Shown: piece after piece, positions 1 to 11,753 of the stretch | Layout: each line of letters opens with the position of its first letter | Position numbering within the stretch: the first letter of the stretch is position 1 | Translations under genes and position numbers: made by a program | Notes under the pieces: generated by a model | Told to the model about the DNA's origin: nothing | The model's database searches: none | Seen by the model: only the letters and a program-made list of their open reading frames with translations | Assembly: GCF_040954645.1 (NCBI RefSeq) | Contig: NC_092803.1 | Coordinates: forward strand, 8,805,230-8,869,229 | Source: Diabrotica undecimpunctata | Taxonomy: Eukaryota; Arthropoda; Insecta; Coleoptera; Chrysomelidae | Length of the DNA: 64,000 nucleotides | Direction of reading: 5' to 3'

Positions 1-459
1 TACCACTTAAGTTGTTTTATTTCAATAGTTTCTTTAGTGTTTACGTTTATTCATATAATAATAAAACTAACAGTTAATACCATGAGTTGTATGACAGCAA
101 TTGCTATCAAGTTCTGAGTAGGCCCGTTCCTAAGGTAGTGAGCGCCTGCGTGCAGGATTTTTTGTGCGCGCCCATATTATGTTTTTAAGATACCTATATC
201 ATAACCATATATGTTTAAAAAAGGGTTTTATTTTCAAAATTAAATGAAGAAAAAAGGTCATTTTAAAACAATATTATTCTGTAAGTTAACAGTAAGAAAG
301 AAAACACTCAATTCGCAAATTAATAAGGCATTCTGCAATATAACATGAAACAATAACGAAAAGGAGATACTCTCAATGCAAAAAAACTTTTACTATTAAA
401 TAAACTATTAAATAATACATAATACCAAGTGAAAAATAATTAAATAACAAATATTGGAA
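1..459. other. AT-rich end region, possible hAT terminus
   Basis: No coding sequence is seen. Around 118-175 lies a GC-richer stretch that, read on the minus strand, ends in gcgcgcacaaaaaatcctgc and then a run through aacgggcctac. It lies 3' of the hAT pseudogene at 460-1765 and resembles the GC-rich termini of ZMYM1-type hAT elements, so it may be that element's 3' end. The partner inverted repeat was not found, so this is inference. Confidence 0.3.
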
Positions 460-1765
460 TTACAACATGACACGTCGTGCTTTCACAGATGCAAGCTCAT
501 TAATCATTTCATTGTGATCAATGGCTTCACAAATTTTATTTTCAATTGAAATTACTGCCGAATCTGATAGCCTTTCTTGGCACATTGACGTTCTTAAATA
601 ATTTTTTATGGGCTTTAACTTTGAAAAACTCCTTTCGCCAGATGCCACCGAGATTGGAAGGGTCAGGAATATTCTCAAGGCTATAAATAGATGTGGAAAC
701 AAGGATTGCAAATTTTTCATTGTTATATAATTTAAAATATCTATGGGCGAATCCGAAATTTTGCTAGAGTCTGTGAGTGGATTAAGAACTTCGTATGACA
801 GAATTTCATTATGCAAATCAAGACCATCAATATCTTTGCATACGTTTCCTTCATGTTAAATTTGTAAAGTTAAATCCAAATCCATATATGATCTTTTAAT
901 CACATCAGAATCTAGATTTTGAAAATTACCCAAAAATCCAAATAAATCGTGGCACTTATCTATTCCCCAAAACGTCTTTGTAGGGATTGAATTGTTTTGT
1001 CCAAAATTTAAAAATAAAAACTGATCTTAAATTTTTGTTATGGATCGAATACTGTTTCATCTGTACCTTCATACGAAAATTGAAGCTTCGCCTTTCTTTG
1101 TCTTAATAATGGAAATGTTTGCTCTACATCACTTTTTTCTGTTTCTGCTACAGCCTCATTCATGAAAATCTCGTAATGTTTGTTTGACCTTTTTTCAGTG
1201 AAATAAATAATAAGATTTTTTATTTCTGTATGGCATTTATTTAAAGTTGTATTTGGATTCTGGACCATTTTACTTACTATATTAACTTTTGTTAACACAT
1301 CATGCCAAATTATATTAGAAAAAATGAATTTGAACGTTTTAATTTTGTCTAATAGTGACCTTGCTGAATGTTTCGTGTTCATATCTCTTGAATTATTTTC
1401 CACCAAAACATGTAAACTTTTACAAATTTCGAGGAATTGAAACCTAAGAGGGCGAATGGCTTTGACTTTGCTTTCCCATCGTATTTCACTTACTGATTTT
1501 AAAGTTAAGTTTGGTACATTCCTTTTTAAAATGTCTCATCTGTAGGGTGAAGCAGAAAAAAAATTGAACAACTCCTGAATAATTAAAAAAAAATCTACAG
1601 TCTGATATGAAATTTTAGCTGCATCATTGACACTTAAATTAAAAGTGTGAGCTGAACAAGGCAGAAACATTGCTCTGGGATTAATTTTTAGAATTTGAGC
1701 TTGAAGACCCACATGCTTGCCAGACATATTTACCCCATTGTCGTAACCCTGACCTCTCATGTGAT
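460..1765 (-). pseudogene. hAT transposase, ZMYM1/DUF4371-like, decayed
   Basis: Three minus-strand blocks, read from high to low coordinates, give a broken hAT transposase. The block at 1536-1760 has the RGQGYDNG..MSGK..G(L/V)QAQIL and CSAHTFNLSVNDAA motifs of the RNase H-like core of ZMYM1-type hAT proteins. The block at 1038-1406 is the helical middle, and 460-816 holds the C-terminal dimerisation region with LFIALRIFLTLPISVASGERSFSKLK. Between 816 and 1038 the frame of the last block continues (DLFGFLGNFQNLDSDVIKRS) but has an in-frame stop. The N-terminus is missing, replaced by a retrotransposon fragment at 1795. Transposases of this group cut and paste DNA in the nucleus. Stops and frameshifts make this copy dead. 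Family assignment is good; exact ends are not known. Confidence 0.8.
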
Positions 1766-1794
1766 CAAGGTTTATTTCAAATTTTGATAATATT

Positions 1795-2370
1795 TCTTCT
1801 CAATCAGTTGGAGCAAGGTGTATTTCTCTCCACGTGTAATATGTCCGAGATATTCTAATTTTCTTGTTTTTATTGTATTTAAAATTTCTATTTCTTTATT
1901 CATTCTTCTCAGAACCTCATTGTTTGTGACGTGTTCTGTCCACGATATTTTTAGAATTCTTCTATACACCCACAGCTCGAATGAATCCAGTTTTTTCATT
2001 GATGTCGCATTCAAGGTCCAAGATTCCATTCCATAAAACAAAGTCAAAAAACATAGCACCTCGCCAACCTAACTCTTAGTTTCAATTTTAAATCGCTTGT
2101 ACATAGCACTCTTCTCATTTTGTTGAAATTTGCTCTAGCCTTTTCTATTCTGATTTTGATCTCATGAATGTAATCATTTGTGGAGTTAATCATTGTTCCC
2201 AGATATGCATATTTGTCCACTTGTTCGACGTTGGTTCCGTTTATTAGAAGATTCTCGTTATTTCTTTGAGTTTTAGATATTCTTATAAATTTCGTCTTCT
2301 TGACATTTATTGTTAGACCATACTCTTTTCCATACTCTGCTATTCTGGGAATAGCGAATTGCGTATTGTT
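1795..2370 (-). pseudogene. Non-LTR retrotransposon RT C-terminal fragment
   Basis: Minus-strand reading gives the thumb/C-terminal part of a LINE reverse transcriptase. From 2370 downward: a region containing KTKFIRISKTQ, then YAYLGTMINSTNDYIHEIK.RIEKARANFNKM, then a frame change into ESWTLNATSMKKLDSFELWVYRRILKISWTEHVTNNEVLRR. This YLG..I / R.RIL.I.W..H.TN.E.L pattern is typical of the abundant insect LINEs often annotated as craniofacial development protein 2-like (RTE-like). It sits where the N-terminal half of the flanking hAT should be, so it probably inserted into or replaced it. No polymerase core is present. Confidence 0.75.
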
Positions 2371-2995
2371 AAAAGTACACCATAATTGTATCTCATTATT
2401 CCTATTTTATTTTCAATGTTTTTAACGTTTTTTTATTGTCAGGCATTGGTTTACTTTTTTCGTATTAAAAAAGGCGTCTTTGAGCAGATTTCCAATTCAG
2501 TTTAAATATAAAAAGACTTGCGAAACAGATTCTCCTTTCGCAATAGAAGTTCATCTTTCTTACTTTCTCTGGTCGTATTTCTATTAAGACGTTAGTCACC
2601 GTAAGAAGCTTAGAAACAGTAATTCCACATGAACGTATAACACTCTTAATGTTCTCACCCGTGTAGAATAAAGGGGGCGTAAAAAAGATTTAGCGGACTG
2701 TTTTTTTCGGTTTCTTTGGCTATATATGTGGGTTATTAGTGGTATACTCTTTTTTTTACAAATGAAGAAAAATATGTTGCTGTGATGTTTTTTATGCTGT
2801 AGTGGTTATAGTGTTAATACATATAAATGACTTGTTTACCCATTATTACAACGTTACGACGGAAAATACGGACCTAATAGAAAAATGTAATACGTAGAAA
2901 TCAGTGTAAATCACACAGTGAAAGCTCTTAAAAAAAATTTGAAAAAAATCACGAGCTAAGTGCAGTTAAAGAAATAAGCAAGGTAAATACAGGAC
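2371..2995. other. AT-rich, nothing recognised
   Basis: No coding pattern, splice-flanked exon or clear repeat was seen between the retrotransposon fragment and the first terminal inverted repeat at 2996. Confidence 0.4.
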
Positions 2996-3062
2996 GTAAA
3001 TCTTTTAGCTGGACATAGGTAATATACATTGAGGTAATTGTGGCAACTGCGCTTTCTTAAGC
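2996..3062 (+). repeat. Left terminal inverted repeat, split GHS-family element
   Basis: Shares gtaaatcttttagct, acataggtaatatacattga and gtgg.aactg with the reverse complement of 7181-7244, with scattered mismatches. Confidence 0.8.
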
Positions 3063-3559
3063 TCACTGCTGTCGTCAAGGCCACCTGTTGGAAAATCATA
3101 CAATTCCAGAGCCATGGTTATTTCATTATTTTTTTTTAGTATTGAATTGTTTTATTATAAATTAATTCCCTCATTATGTCTCTGTGCCCAATTTTAAATT
3201 ACTATTATGGAAATATAGGTACATGACTTCCTACGATTAAGCTTTTACCGGAATCAATTTCTTAAATCCACACATATTATTCAAAAATGATTCATATTAT
3301 GTAAAAACTGTTATCGACGAGTAAATATGTGCTGCAACGGCGAAGATAGTAGATCAATCAATAGGCAAAAATGTTATTGCAAACATGAGAACAGTTTTTC
3401 ATCGGAATCAGTGTTTATATTTGTTGTTATAGTATCGGCTGTTAAATTTGTCTTAGTAGTTTTCGTACTTATTTTGTTAATTATTTTTTTATTTTTATTT
3501 TAAAGTAAGACAAAATATTAGGTTAAAGTAACACGATTTTCCGTATATTCTATCAGTTT

Positions 3560-3757
3560 TTCATTCATTCAGTTTTCAAAAAAATTAGTCAAATACATCA
3601 CCAGTACCCCGAACCAGGACACAGTTTTCTACCATGTAATAGGTGCTTTGGACTTATAGAAAAAAATAAAAGGAAGAAGGAAAGAACATATCTACCGTCA
3701 GAATTAATAAAGTTAGTTGAACAAACTTTGAAAAAATTTAAGGTAGTTCCTGTAGAC
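3560..3757 (+). pseudogene. GHS-family transposase, C-terminal part, upstream of the hAT insertion
   Basis: The + strand encodes YPEPGHSFLPCNRCFGLIEK followed by a Lys-rich helix (KRKKERTYLPSELIKLVEQTL). The P-G-H-S-(F/Y)-L-P-C-(D/N)-R-x-F-G-x-I-(E/K) block is the third conserved motif of a multicopy insect DDE family and also occurs as PGHSQMECD in the copy at 36562-38859. The frame runs straight to the hAT insertion point; the reading VVPVDQ | EIILNF continues at 6394 on the far side once one 8-bp duplication is discounted. The upstream catalytic motifs are missing. Asn replaces the usual Asp after the Cys. Confidence 0.7.
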
Positions 3758-4002
3758 CAGTGTTTCCCAAAGTGGGGGGTCGCCATGAGGTACTAGGGGG
3801 GTCGCCGAACATTTCCAAAATAAGACAAAAGCACCACTTTGTTAGATCATGTATTTTTATTTTAACAACGCCGTAAATAGAAATTAACAATTAATTATCA
3901 GACGAAATATAAAACTAAATATTAAAGTCCGTAAAAATAAAATAGTAAAACAAAGTCAAATATTATAATCTTAATGAGAGCTATGCGCCTGTTTCTGTGA
4001 AA

Positions 4003-5821
4003 CTAATCTTTCAAATCTAGGCTGTGTATTTGAGACACACACACAATTATATCATTTTTAAGTACGAAACGATTTCTAACTCTTGTTTTAATGGCAGTCA
4101 TAGATGAGAAACTTAACTCACACAAATATGATGTTACAAATGAAACCAAACATTTTACAGCTTCACTCGCCAACTGGGGGTATTCCTGCATCTTTTGGGT
4201 CCAAAATTGGTCCGAGTTCTGGGAAAAAAATTGGAGCTTCAACATTCCATCACTTGATATTTCAATTTTTTCAAGTTTTTCTTTCATGTTTATTGTTATT
4301 TCAACATGCTGAAAGGAATCGGCTAAAAACGGATTTAGTATCCATCTGCAACTGCCGTAACTGTTTTGAATTTTTTCGGGGAAATAATCACAGAGCTGTT
4401 GTTTTAAATTGAGCAAAGTAACATGCATGTCAGCAAAAACTTGTTCAAAATTTGTAGCACTGTAATTGGATACATTTACCATAATTTCTTGAAGGCACTG
4501 GAATGAATCGAGTTGTTTTTTGTCAAGTGAGGTCGACCATAAATCGATTTTTCTTAGAAACGCCTTAATTTTATCTGTGGCTGTAATTATATTAATGTCG
4601 CGACCTTGTAAATTACTGTTCAAAATATTTAATTGCTCGAAAATATCAGCAAGGAAACCTAGTTTCAGAAGCCAAATAGGATCGGAAAATTGATTTTCAT
4701 ATGGGGACTTCTCATCTTTCAAATACATTAAAAGCTCTGCTCTTAAGTGAAATACTCTTTTTAAGACGTTGCCCGTTGAAAGCCACCTTACTTCGGTGTG
4801 ATAGAGAAGATTTTCAAATAAAGCACCCATGTCTTCGCAAATTTTTCTAAAAATACGGGTCTGCAAAGCTTTTCCTTTAATGGAATTTACAACTTTAATG
4901 ATGGTTTTCATAACACAGTCCATTTCAGGAGGTAAAGCTTTGGACGCAAGAGCTTCTCGATGTAAAAAACAATGTCTCCATTTGGCATTAGGCATTATTT
5001 CTTGTAATTTGACGACAAGACCAGATTTATGTCCTGTCATAGCTTTAGCGCCATCTGTGCATATAGCAATACATTTACCCCAGTCAATATCATATTTACT
5101 TGTACGTTTCACAAAAGTGTCGAGTAAACCTTTTCCAGTGGTATTGGTCTCCAATGGGGAACACAATAAAATATCTTCTTGAATGCCATTATTTGTATCA
5201 TATCTTACAAACGTAATGAATTGGGCAGTTAGATATATCTGTGGATTCGTCCATTTGAAGAGAGAAGTACGTGCATTTATTAAGATTTTCCACAACTTGC
5301 GCTTGAATATCTTCTGCCATATCACTAATTCTTCTTTGGCTAGTATTATTTGACAGAGGTATTGTATTTAATTTTGCAGCCTCTCTTTCCCCACACATTA
5401 TATGTACCATTTCAACAGCTGCTGGAAAAATCAGATTTTCAGCAATTGTGTGCGGATTACTAGTTCTGGCAACACGATAAGCAACTTTATAACTTGCTAA
5501 TAATGCTTTTTCATTAGTAGTGGTTGCCAACGGAAAACTGTCTTGCTGTTTGTGAAGGACGTTCAGCTTTCTTTCAAAGAATTCTACGGGCTTGTCTTTT
5601 TTATCTGGATGTTTGCTATTTAAATGTCGAAGTAATTTTGATGGCTTCATGCTTTCTTTTGACATGACTTATCCACAAATAACACATTGTGGTTTATTGG
5701 AAATAACGGTAAAACCATATTTAAGATATTCATCAATGTAGAATCTGTTTTTCTTTTTATTGCCGCTACTGCCACTTTCAGACGTAGATGGTTCTGCACT
5801 TCTTTTTAAAAACTTATCCAT
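4003..5821 (-). pseudogene. hAT transposase (ZBED5/SCAND3/FAM200-like), two lesions
   Basis: Start ATG is at 5821-5819 (MDKFLKRSAEPSTSESG). Next come a BED zinc finger (PQCVIC.., then SK LLRHLNSKHP giving the C..C..H..H set), the conserved YxVA..K.PHTIAE.L..P region, the catalytic MDESTDIS block, the CTDGAKAMTG block, WRHCFLHREALASK, and a C-terminal dimerisation segment ending at 4003. About 606 codons in all, normal for this group. There are two visible lesions: a stop (TAA) just after the second zinc-finger Cys, near 5668, and a frameshift near 5235 directly after MDESTD. The rest of the frame is open, so it died recently. Such proteins excise and reinsert the flanking inverted repeats. 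Confidence 0.92.
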
Positions 5822-5956
5822 AATTTATAATTTATCGTAGACGTAAATACGTAAACGGGAATACGTAAGTCGTAAAATATTTACTCATTACTCAACACCG
5901 CGTTCGCCACCATAGGCTGTTTGGATTCGAACTGAGGTTTCGTTGCGCATCGCCGC

Positions 5957-5966
5957 TTATATAAAG
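5957..5966 (-). promoter_or_regulatory. Candidate TATA box for the hAT transposase
   Basis: On the minus strand ctttatataagcgg places a TATATAA about 136 bp upstream of the transposase ATG at 5821, inside the element. Position and match fit a core promoter; no transcript evidence is available. Confidence 0.4.
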
Positions 5967-6393
5967 CCAAAACGAGGCTACGAGAACGTTCCAGAGTGCC
6001 ATCTAGTAGCGAGCGCTTTCGCGATTATCATGGAAGAGTTTTGCGATGTAGACACAAGCTAATATGTCGCGGTGTACAATGTGCAGTCGACTTCTTATTA
6101 TTTATTTTTATTGTAAATGCTATTCTGGCAGAAGTACCTACTACTAATTACTAGTGGGACAGATCGCAATCATTAAAATAATTGTATTAAAATAAAATAA
6201 TTGTTTTTGATTTAAACTTAAACAGTAAAATAACATTAAATTTGAGAAACCATCAGATAATTGTAAATTATGCACGCTATTTCTGTCAAATAATATTAAA
6301 TAAATGAGTGTGGGGAAATTGGGGGGTCGCGAACAAATTTTTTAGCAAAAAGGGGTCGCGATTTAGATAAGTTTGGGAAACTCTGCTGTAGAC

Positions 6394-6815
6394 CAAGAGA
6401 TAATCCTAAATTTTTCTGACCATTTTAAACTTTTTAAATCAGCCCCCAAAGGGCAAAACAAATAAAAGTTTGCTATATAAACTTATAGATTAATGAGGTA
6501 TACAAAAAATTATCGTTCATCGCATGTTCTGTAAGTTCAGGATTTGTTATTTCCACAAAATTTTTTATGAACCCAAAAGGAGATATTATTGCATTCGCCA
6601 TGCCTAATAATAAAGTATACTCAAAGCACTTGGACATAAACCCTAAAAAACTTAAAGATTTAAGAGACTTAGTACGAAAATATGTACCTTTAAATGACCA
6701 AGGTTATTACAACTGCATGTTTGAAAATATTACTGATAATGCGGAAGACCCAAATTTTGGAGATGTAAATGAAGATCGTGATGAAGGTAGTGTTAGTGAC
6801 TCTTCTTATATTTAA
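6394..6815 (+). pseudogene. GHS-family transposase, C-terminal part, downstream of the hAT insertion
   Basis: This continues the frame interrupted at 3757 (NFSDHFKLFKSAPKG), then shifts frame into the 6567-6815 segment with MPNNKVYSKHLDINPKKLKD, LRDLVRKYVPLNDQGYYNCM and an acidic tail ending in TAA. The Y-(x)-HHxFY-like ending (here YYNCMF) is where related proteins stop. It is too short to act alone. The break is fully explained by the hAT at 3758-6385. Confidence 0.6.
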
Positions 6816-7180
6816 AATAATTATTTGATTATGATATTTTCATTTCAATGAAATACGTATCATTTGCAATAAAAAATCCAAAACAGTACATTGTTTCATT
6901 TTTATTTTTAACACGTGGGATTTTTGGAACAAAAAACAGGCCATTTTTTCAAAACAAAATTTTTGCGTCTACAATATGAATGAAAATTAGTGATTGAATA
7001 AATAAGGTTTGTCTAATGTTCCTCTAGAAGGATTAATTTAATTGAGTATAATTTATTCACATTTTCTATTAAGTTTTTTTTGATTTCCCAACAGTTTAGA
7101 AAAGTGGAGTTGCCCGGTTCTTGCACAGAGGTCTTCAATTGTAGGCTATCTCTTAGTGTCGTGGGATATTGGTATAGACT

Positions 7181-7244
7181 CGAGAAAGAGCAGTTACCAC
7201 ACTTACCTCAATGTATATTACCTATGTATAGCTAAAAGATTTAC
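7181..7244 (-). repeat. Right terminal inverted repeat, split GHS-family element
   Basis: Reverse complement matches 2996-3062, including acataggtaatatacattga. The pair shows that the hAT at 3758-6385 lies inside one older element. Confidence 0.8.
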
Positions 7245-10166
7245 GTACTGTATATACAATTTATATTTAATTTAAGGGCCATTAAAAATACTACAAACTC
7301 AGCTTTGTGTTGGATCCGCCTGATGTACCAGAATTTTTAGTAATAGTTGATAACCTTAATCCGAGGTAGGTAATGTACGACAGGCGTATAAACAAATACT
7401 GCGCTTGCATAAACAGCTTCATTAATAAAATCATAAATTAGTAAAGTACACGATATTGTACAATAACGCACTTACAAGCACTTCTATTAAAAAATAATTA
7501 ATATTCCTTATCCTATATAGTACGAGTGCTTCAGCTTGAGTTTTTCTAGTTTTTTTCTTGAAAAACGTTTATTTGGGCTCCCTATAAAATAAATAGTCAG
7601 CGTTTACCGTGGCGCAATAAAGCCCTTTTCTCTATCCTGAAAATTGTACGTCTGTAAGTGAAAGAGCGAGGAATAAACAATTTAATAGCTTTTCGTCTCA
7701 AACGCTTCACGTATGCACTCCTGCACAGTTAAACGTCAAACCTCTAAAAGACAATTCTCTGGAAAAAGGTACGAATAAGGAAGAACATCACTTGATCCTT
7801 CTCTCTTTTTCTCATTCCAGTTCTTTTCCCGTAAAATTACAGATTCAATTCCTATTTTTCACGCTATAAATCCAACGTGAGAGATCATTCTGTTCGGTTC
7901 GTGACCCCAGATACGCCTTTCTGTTGTGAAAGGTAACGTTAACGTAGAGTTTCGGGAAATAGAGTCCGGGATAGAGGGATAGTGTGATTAGTTCCACACC
8001 AGATACTTAGTAGAAATTTTAATTGGGTATTTGGGTAGTTATTACCGCATAAATCTCATTTATATTCTAATTTGTATTCAGTGGACTGTGTCTTCTGCAC
8101 TAACGAAGAAGGAAGGTCGAGATCCCTTTGCCGCACACAATTTTTCTCACGTGCATTAGACATTGGAAAAGTATTAAGAATTTCTAACATTTTCCGATTT
8201 TCTTTCCACTTTTTTGTGTCAGTTAAATTTCAAAAGTGCCTGAATATTGATAGTATCTGATTTTGTTCCGACCCTTGTATACATTTCTGCAGAATGTGCA
8301 TAGAAAATTCGACTATTTAGATGGGTAGAAAAGCTACGTCCAACTTCACTAAAATAAGGAAAAATACTAAGAAAATTGAAATACGAACCTTTGTTTTATC
8401 AATATCCCCCTATGCTTTCGAAACCTACACCATTAAAATGGCAAATAGAAAACAAATTGATGAATTTAAGATGTGGAGCCTGGAATAACTTGAGTAAATA
8501 CATTAGTTCTAGCGTAAATTAACAGTCTATGACCTTCAGCAGAGCAACACCAATTCTGGAAGAATATCATCATTTATAGCCACTACACATATGCAAAGGT
8601 GTACAGAATAGAAGAAGACTTCGTCAAATAGCATTATATAGTCTTATATAATTTATCTAACAATAAATCACTGCAACCTCTTGTTTTTATTGCTTCCAAA
8701 CCTCCACAAAATTTATTGTAATTTATTATCACTACAGCTGTTTCGGCAGAGTGCCTTTCTTAAGTGAGAACTATCAAAGTATACCAGATTATCCAAACTA
8801 TATACCAACAAAGATAAAAAAAAAAGTAGTTAAATACTTGGGACAAAAGATACCTATTTTTTCTTTCTGTAAAGAAATGAAAGAGGAACGTGTTCGTGTC
8901 TTATTTACACTAAAACCGATAGCATATAGCCTATAGAAAAATTATTACGACTCACCTGATGGACATAGCTAGAATAGAAAAAAAAAGCTACATGAAAATT
9001 TACATCACCTCGCGAGAATCGCTGATTTATCAAAACAGTTTAATGTTTATGGTATGTATGTAGTAGGAAAATACCAGGCTGGTCTCAGAGGTGGTAAATT
9101 GACAATGGTAAAAGGTGGTAAATTGACAGTAAAAGTCATAATACTTCTCCTTCTTTTTCTTCCTGTCGGGTGCAAGTCAATTGTCCTAGTAGCGATTTAT
9201 CAGATGTCTCCTCACTACTCCAGTCTTTTGGGTCCAGTTGATTACCAAGCTACACTTAAACTTGATAATATACCCGAAATAGATGTTAATGAGTAGAAGC
9301 TGAGGATGTAGGAAGACAAGGTAATTGCACTCGCTTTTTGTTACGAGTTTTTACGAAAGTGAATTCCGTTTGTAATTATATCTTCGGAAGTAGAGTTAGT
9401 CCTTTTAAAAAACTTGTTTTTCAAACATTTTAAAAGTTGTTGTTTTAACCCTCCTGAAAAATGCTGGTATCGTATCACCACCAGTCATTGCGTGTAAAAA
9501 CGGTATAATACACTGTTATATGATTTTGACACTTTGCAAAAGGAGGTAAACTTTTAGATGAATACATTTCTAACTGATGTTGGGCTTGAAGGGAATGAAT
9601 CAAAAAGTAGATTTTCGGGAAATTAATAAAAACTGTTTATTCGTTCTATTTAATTTTTTCTTGTTTAATAATGGCATCTGCTATAAAGTACAGTTTATAC
9701 AATGAAATTTGGATTGGAGAAAAATCATCCAGTGATTTTTGTTATCTATAAAGACGATAAAGAAAATTTTGGATTTATTCCTTTCTTACAACTTATATTT
9801 TTTTGACAATAAAATTGTATGAAAAATCTTATTTTATTTAAAGTAATTTATAAAAAACAAAACACAATACAAAAAAAATCATTTCCATAAACTACCCTTC
9901 TTCCTCAATGATATTATCTGATGCAGTAGTTGACCATGTAAGGATGTTTTCATAAAATTCTTTTTTATCTCCTGGAATATATCTAATTATTTTCCGAACG
10001 TCTTCCATATTTTTCTTATTTATTGGTATTTTCGCCCTGTATGCTCTGCCAGTAGACAATGAAGGAATCAACTCATTTTTTACAAGTAAAACCTCTGTTT
10101 CAGAAAACCATTTATTTGTTCTGAAACTGTTACGTAGCCTTTATGGGAAGAAGAATACTCTAAATA

Positions 10167-10168
<2 letters not shown>
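7245..10168. other. Probable Sema1a intron sequence, no gene seen
   Basis: No convincing coding block. 7640-8000 is less AT-rich and looks non-repetitive, so it could be original intron. A short direct repeat, aggtggtaaattgaca, occurs at 9089 and 9113. Short open frames here lack family motifs or splice context. Confidence 0.4.

Positions 10169-10221
<53 letters not shown>
10169..10221. repeat. (TA)n microsatellite
   Basis: Uninterrupted TA array of about 53 bp next to the downstream end of a Penelope-like element. Confidence 0.95.
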
Positions 10222-10224
<3 letters not shown>

Positions 10225-11689
10225 AATACTTTTTTCTTTTTGGGTGTGGTAGTCAATAAAAACAGAGCTTTGCTAAGGCGTACTATTTATTATTCTGAAT
10301 CCAAGCTTTCGGTGGTTTTTTGCCACCTTTATCAAGGTCTACAAAGAAAATTACTATGTTGTAACAATTTGAATGGTGCCAAAAAAAAGGCTATAAAAAA
10401 CTTACCCGAATGTAAGATTCGTGGCATAAACAACAACGTTAAATACTGAAGTTGCAACTAACTTAAAAATGTTACTGATAAAAAAAAAACACTTTAAAAA
10501 TTACTAAATACGTTAAAAGTTAAAAACAAAATGAAGGACGACATGTTAAAACAGTCGTCGTTGCAGGCTTGATTTCAGTCACATTTCACGAGCAGAAAGA
10601 GAAAGTGGGTGGACAATTATTGTTTAAATAGTTAGGAGAAAATACAAAAAACAACTTTGAAAATAACGTCTCACAAAATACTGTTTATGAATTTTGGGTA
10701 CTACCAACTGTATTACCAACTTGAAAATAAGCGGGAAATTAAAAATGTTATTTATAACATAAGCAATCGAAAGAAAATAGTATTTAGTAAATAGGTTTAG
10801 AAAAAATAATAACTCAAACAAAACAAAACTGAATTAGTAACTGAAGTTTGAACACAAGTATTCAATTAATACTGAAATTTTAAAAAAAGAAAAGAAACAA
10901 AGAAAACTCTGAGATGCAAAATAGCTCAGTCAAAAGTCAATATAAAATTGTAAATTTTGCTAAGATTCTGGATCTCAGATCTCTTATTAAGATTGTTATT
11001 ATTACTCTTGCTGATATGTACCATCTCTAAGAAAGTTCTCTTAAATTTATTTTTCTCTCTGGCTAATATTTTTACATTGTTGAAATCTATCTTATGGTCT
11101 AGATCGATAGTATGCTCTGCCAAAGCACAAGTAGGTTTGTTTAATCTACAATCACTCTTATGAGAAATAATACGGCTAGACAGATTCCTTCCAGTTTCAC
11201 CAATGTACGTGGATGGACATTCAGTACATTGAATGCAATAAACAACATCTGTAGTCTCTAGAGTGGTTAGGGGTTGTTTTATTTTGCTATACAGCTGACG
11301 TATGGTTTTTATGTTCTTGTTAGCTATTTTGATATTCTTAAAGTCTTTAAAAATCTTAGTGAGTTCAATGGTTAGTTTTGGAATACATGGAAGGGCATAA
11401 AAATACACACTTGTTGGAGCAGAATTATTTTGTGCTGAGGGCACTGATTGTGACATAGTAAGTCTGTTGTTTCTATTAACAAAGGGAACATTAAAAATTA
11501 ATTTATTAATCAGTCTTAGAGGATATGAATTTTCAACAAAAATATTACGTAAGAGGTTGAGATCATGTTGGAGATAATCCGGATGAGATAACCTTTTGAC
11601 ACGTTCTTTCATCGCTAGGACTAAATTAGTTTTCATCTAGTCCTATCATCATCATCATTTTTTCCAAACTAGTCAAAAAACTTTGAACT

Positions 11690-11693
<4 letters not shown>
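10222..11693 (-). mobile_element. 5'-truncated Penelope-like element between two TA arrays
   Basis: The interval between TA arrays 10169-10221 and 11694-11749 contains, on the minus strand, the GIY-YIG end of a Penelope-like retroelement (10926-11636) and about 700 bp of AT-rich downstream sequence. The reverse transcriptase part, which should precede the GIY-YIG domain, is absent, so the copy is 5'-truncated or deleted at the array. Arrays on both flanks suggest insertion into a TA microsatellite, with TA repeats as the duplicated target; that is inference. Confidence 0.6.
10926..11636 (-). pseudogene. Penelope-like element: GIY-YIG endonuclease domain
   Basis: 236 codons of open frame. Residues 1-115 are the end of the thumb/linker region (LTIELTKIFKDFKNIKIANK is the conserved pre-endonuclease block). 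Then comes the endonuclease: VVYCIQCTECPSTYIGETGR, with the C-x2-C pair, the Y-I-G core and the catalytic Arg, followed by SHKSDCRLNK, LAEHTIDLDHKIDF and a FKRTFLEMVHI helix. In these elements the GIY-YIG domain nicks the target for reverse transcription. The reverse transcriptase is missing, so the fragment cannot move itself, although its endonuclease frame is intact. Confidence 0.9.

Positions 11694-11749
<56 letters not shown>
11694..11749. repeat. (TA)n microsatellite
   Basis: TA array of about 56 bp directly upstream (in element orientation) of the truncated Penelope-like element, ending in gtgtgg. Confidence 0.95.

Positions 11750-11753
<4 letters not shown>

Larger units (their letters stand above)
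3758..6385 (-). mobile_element. hAT transposon (Buster/Charlie-like) with perfect 8-bp target duplication
   Basis: The left end reads cagtgtttcccaaag and the right end, reverse-complemented, cagagtttcccaaac: 15-bp terminal inverted repeats of hAT type (CAG..). They are flanked by an exact 8-bp direct repeat, ctgtagac, at 3750-3757 and 6386-6393, the diagnostic hAT target duplication. Subterminal ends carry ggggggtcgc and ggggtcgcg. The 2.6-kb element holds one transposase gene on the minus strand. It inserted into the older GHS-family element, so it is the younger of the two. Confidence 0.93.
2996..7244 (+). mobile_element. GHS-family DDE transposon, split by a nested hAT
   Basis: Terminal inverted repeats of about 65 bp bound this element: 2996-3062 on the left and 7181-7244 on the right are near-identical reverse complements, both beginning gtaaatcttttagct. 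Between them are pieces of a DDE-type transposase in + orientation (3560-3757 and 6394-6815), interrupted by a complete hAT copy at 3758-6385. Without the hAT the element is about 1.6 kb, so it was already a deleted, non-autonomous copy. The immediate flanks (ggac / gtac) do not give a clean target duplication. It belongs to the same family as the better preserved element at 36074-39327; I call it the GHS family because I cannot assign it confidently to a named superfamily. Confidence 0.75.

Noticed and set aside
5921..5945. Box B-like ggattcgaact on the minus strand
   Set aside because: It lies in the hAT 5' region with no matching box A at tRNA spacing.
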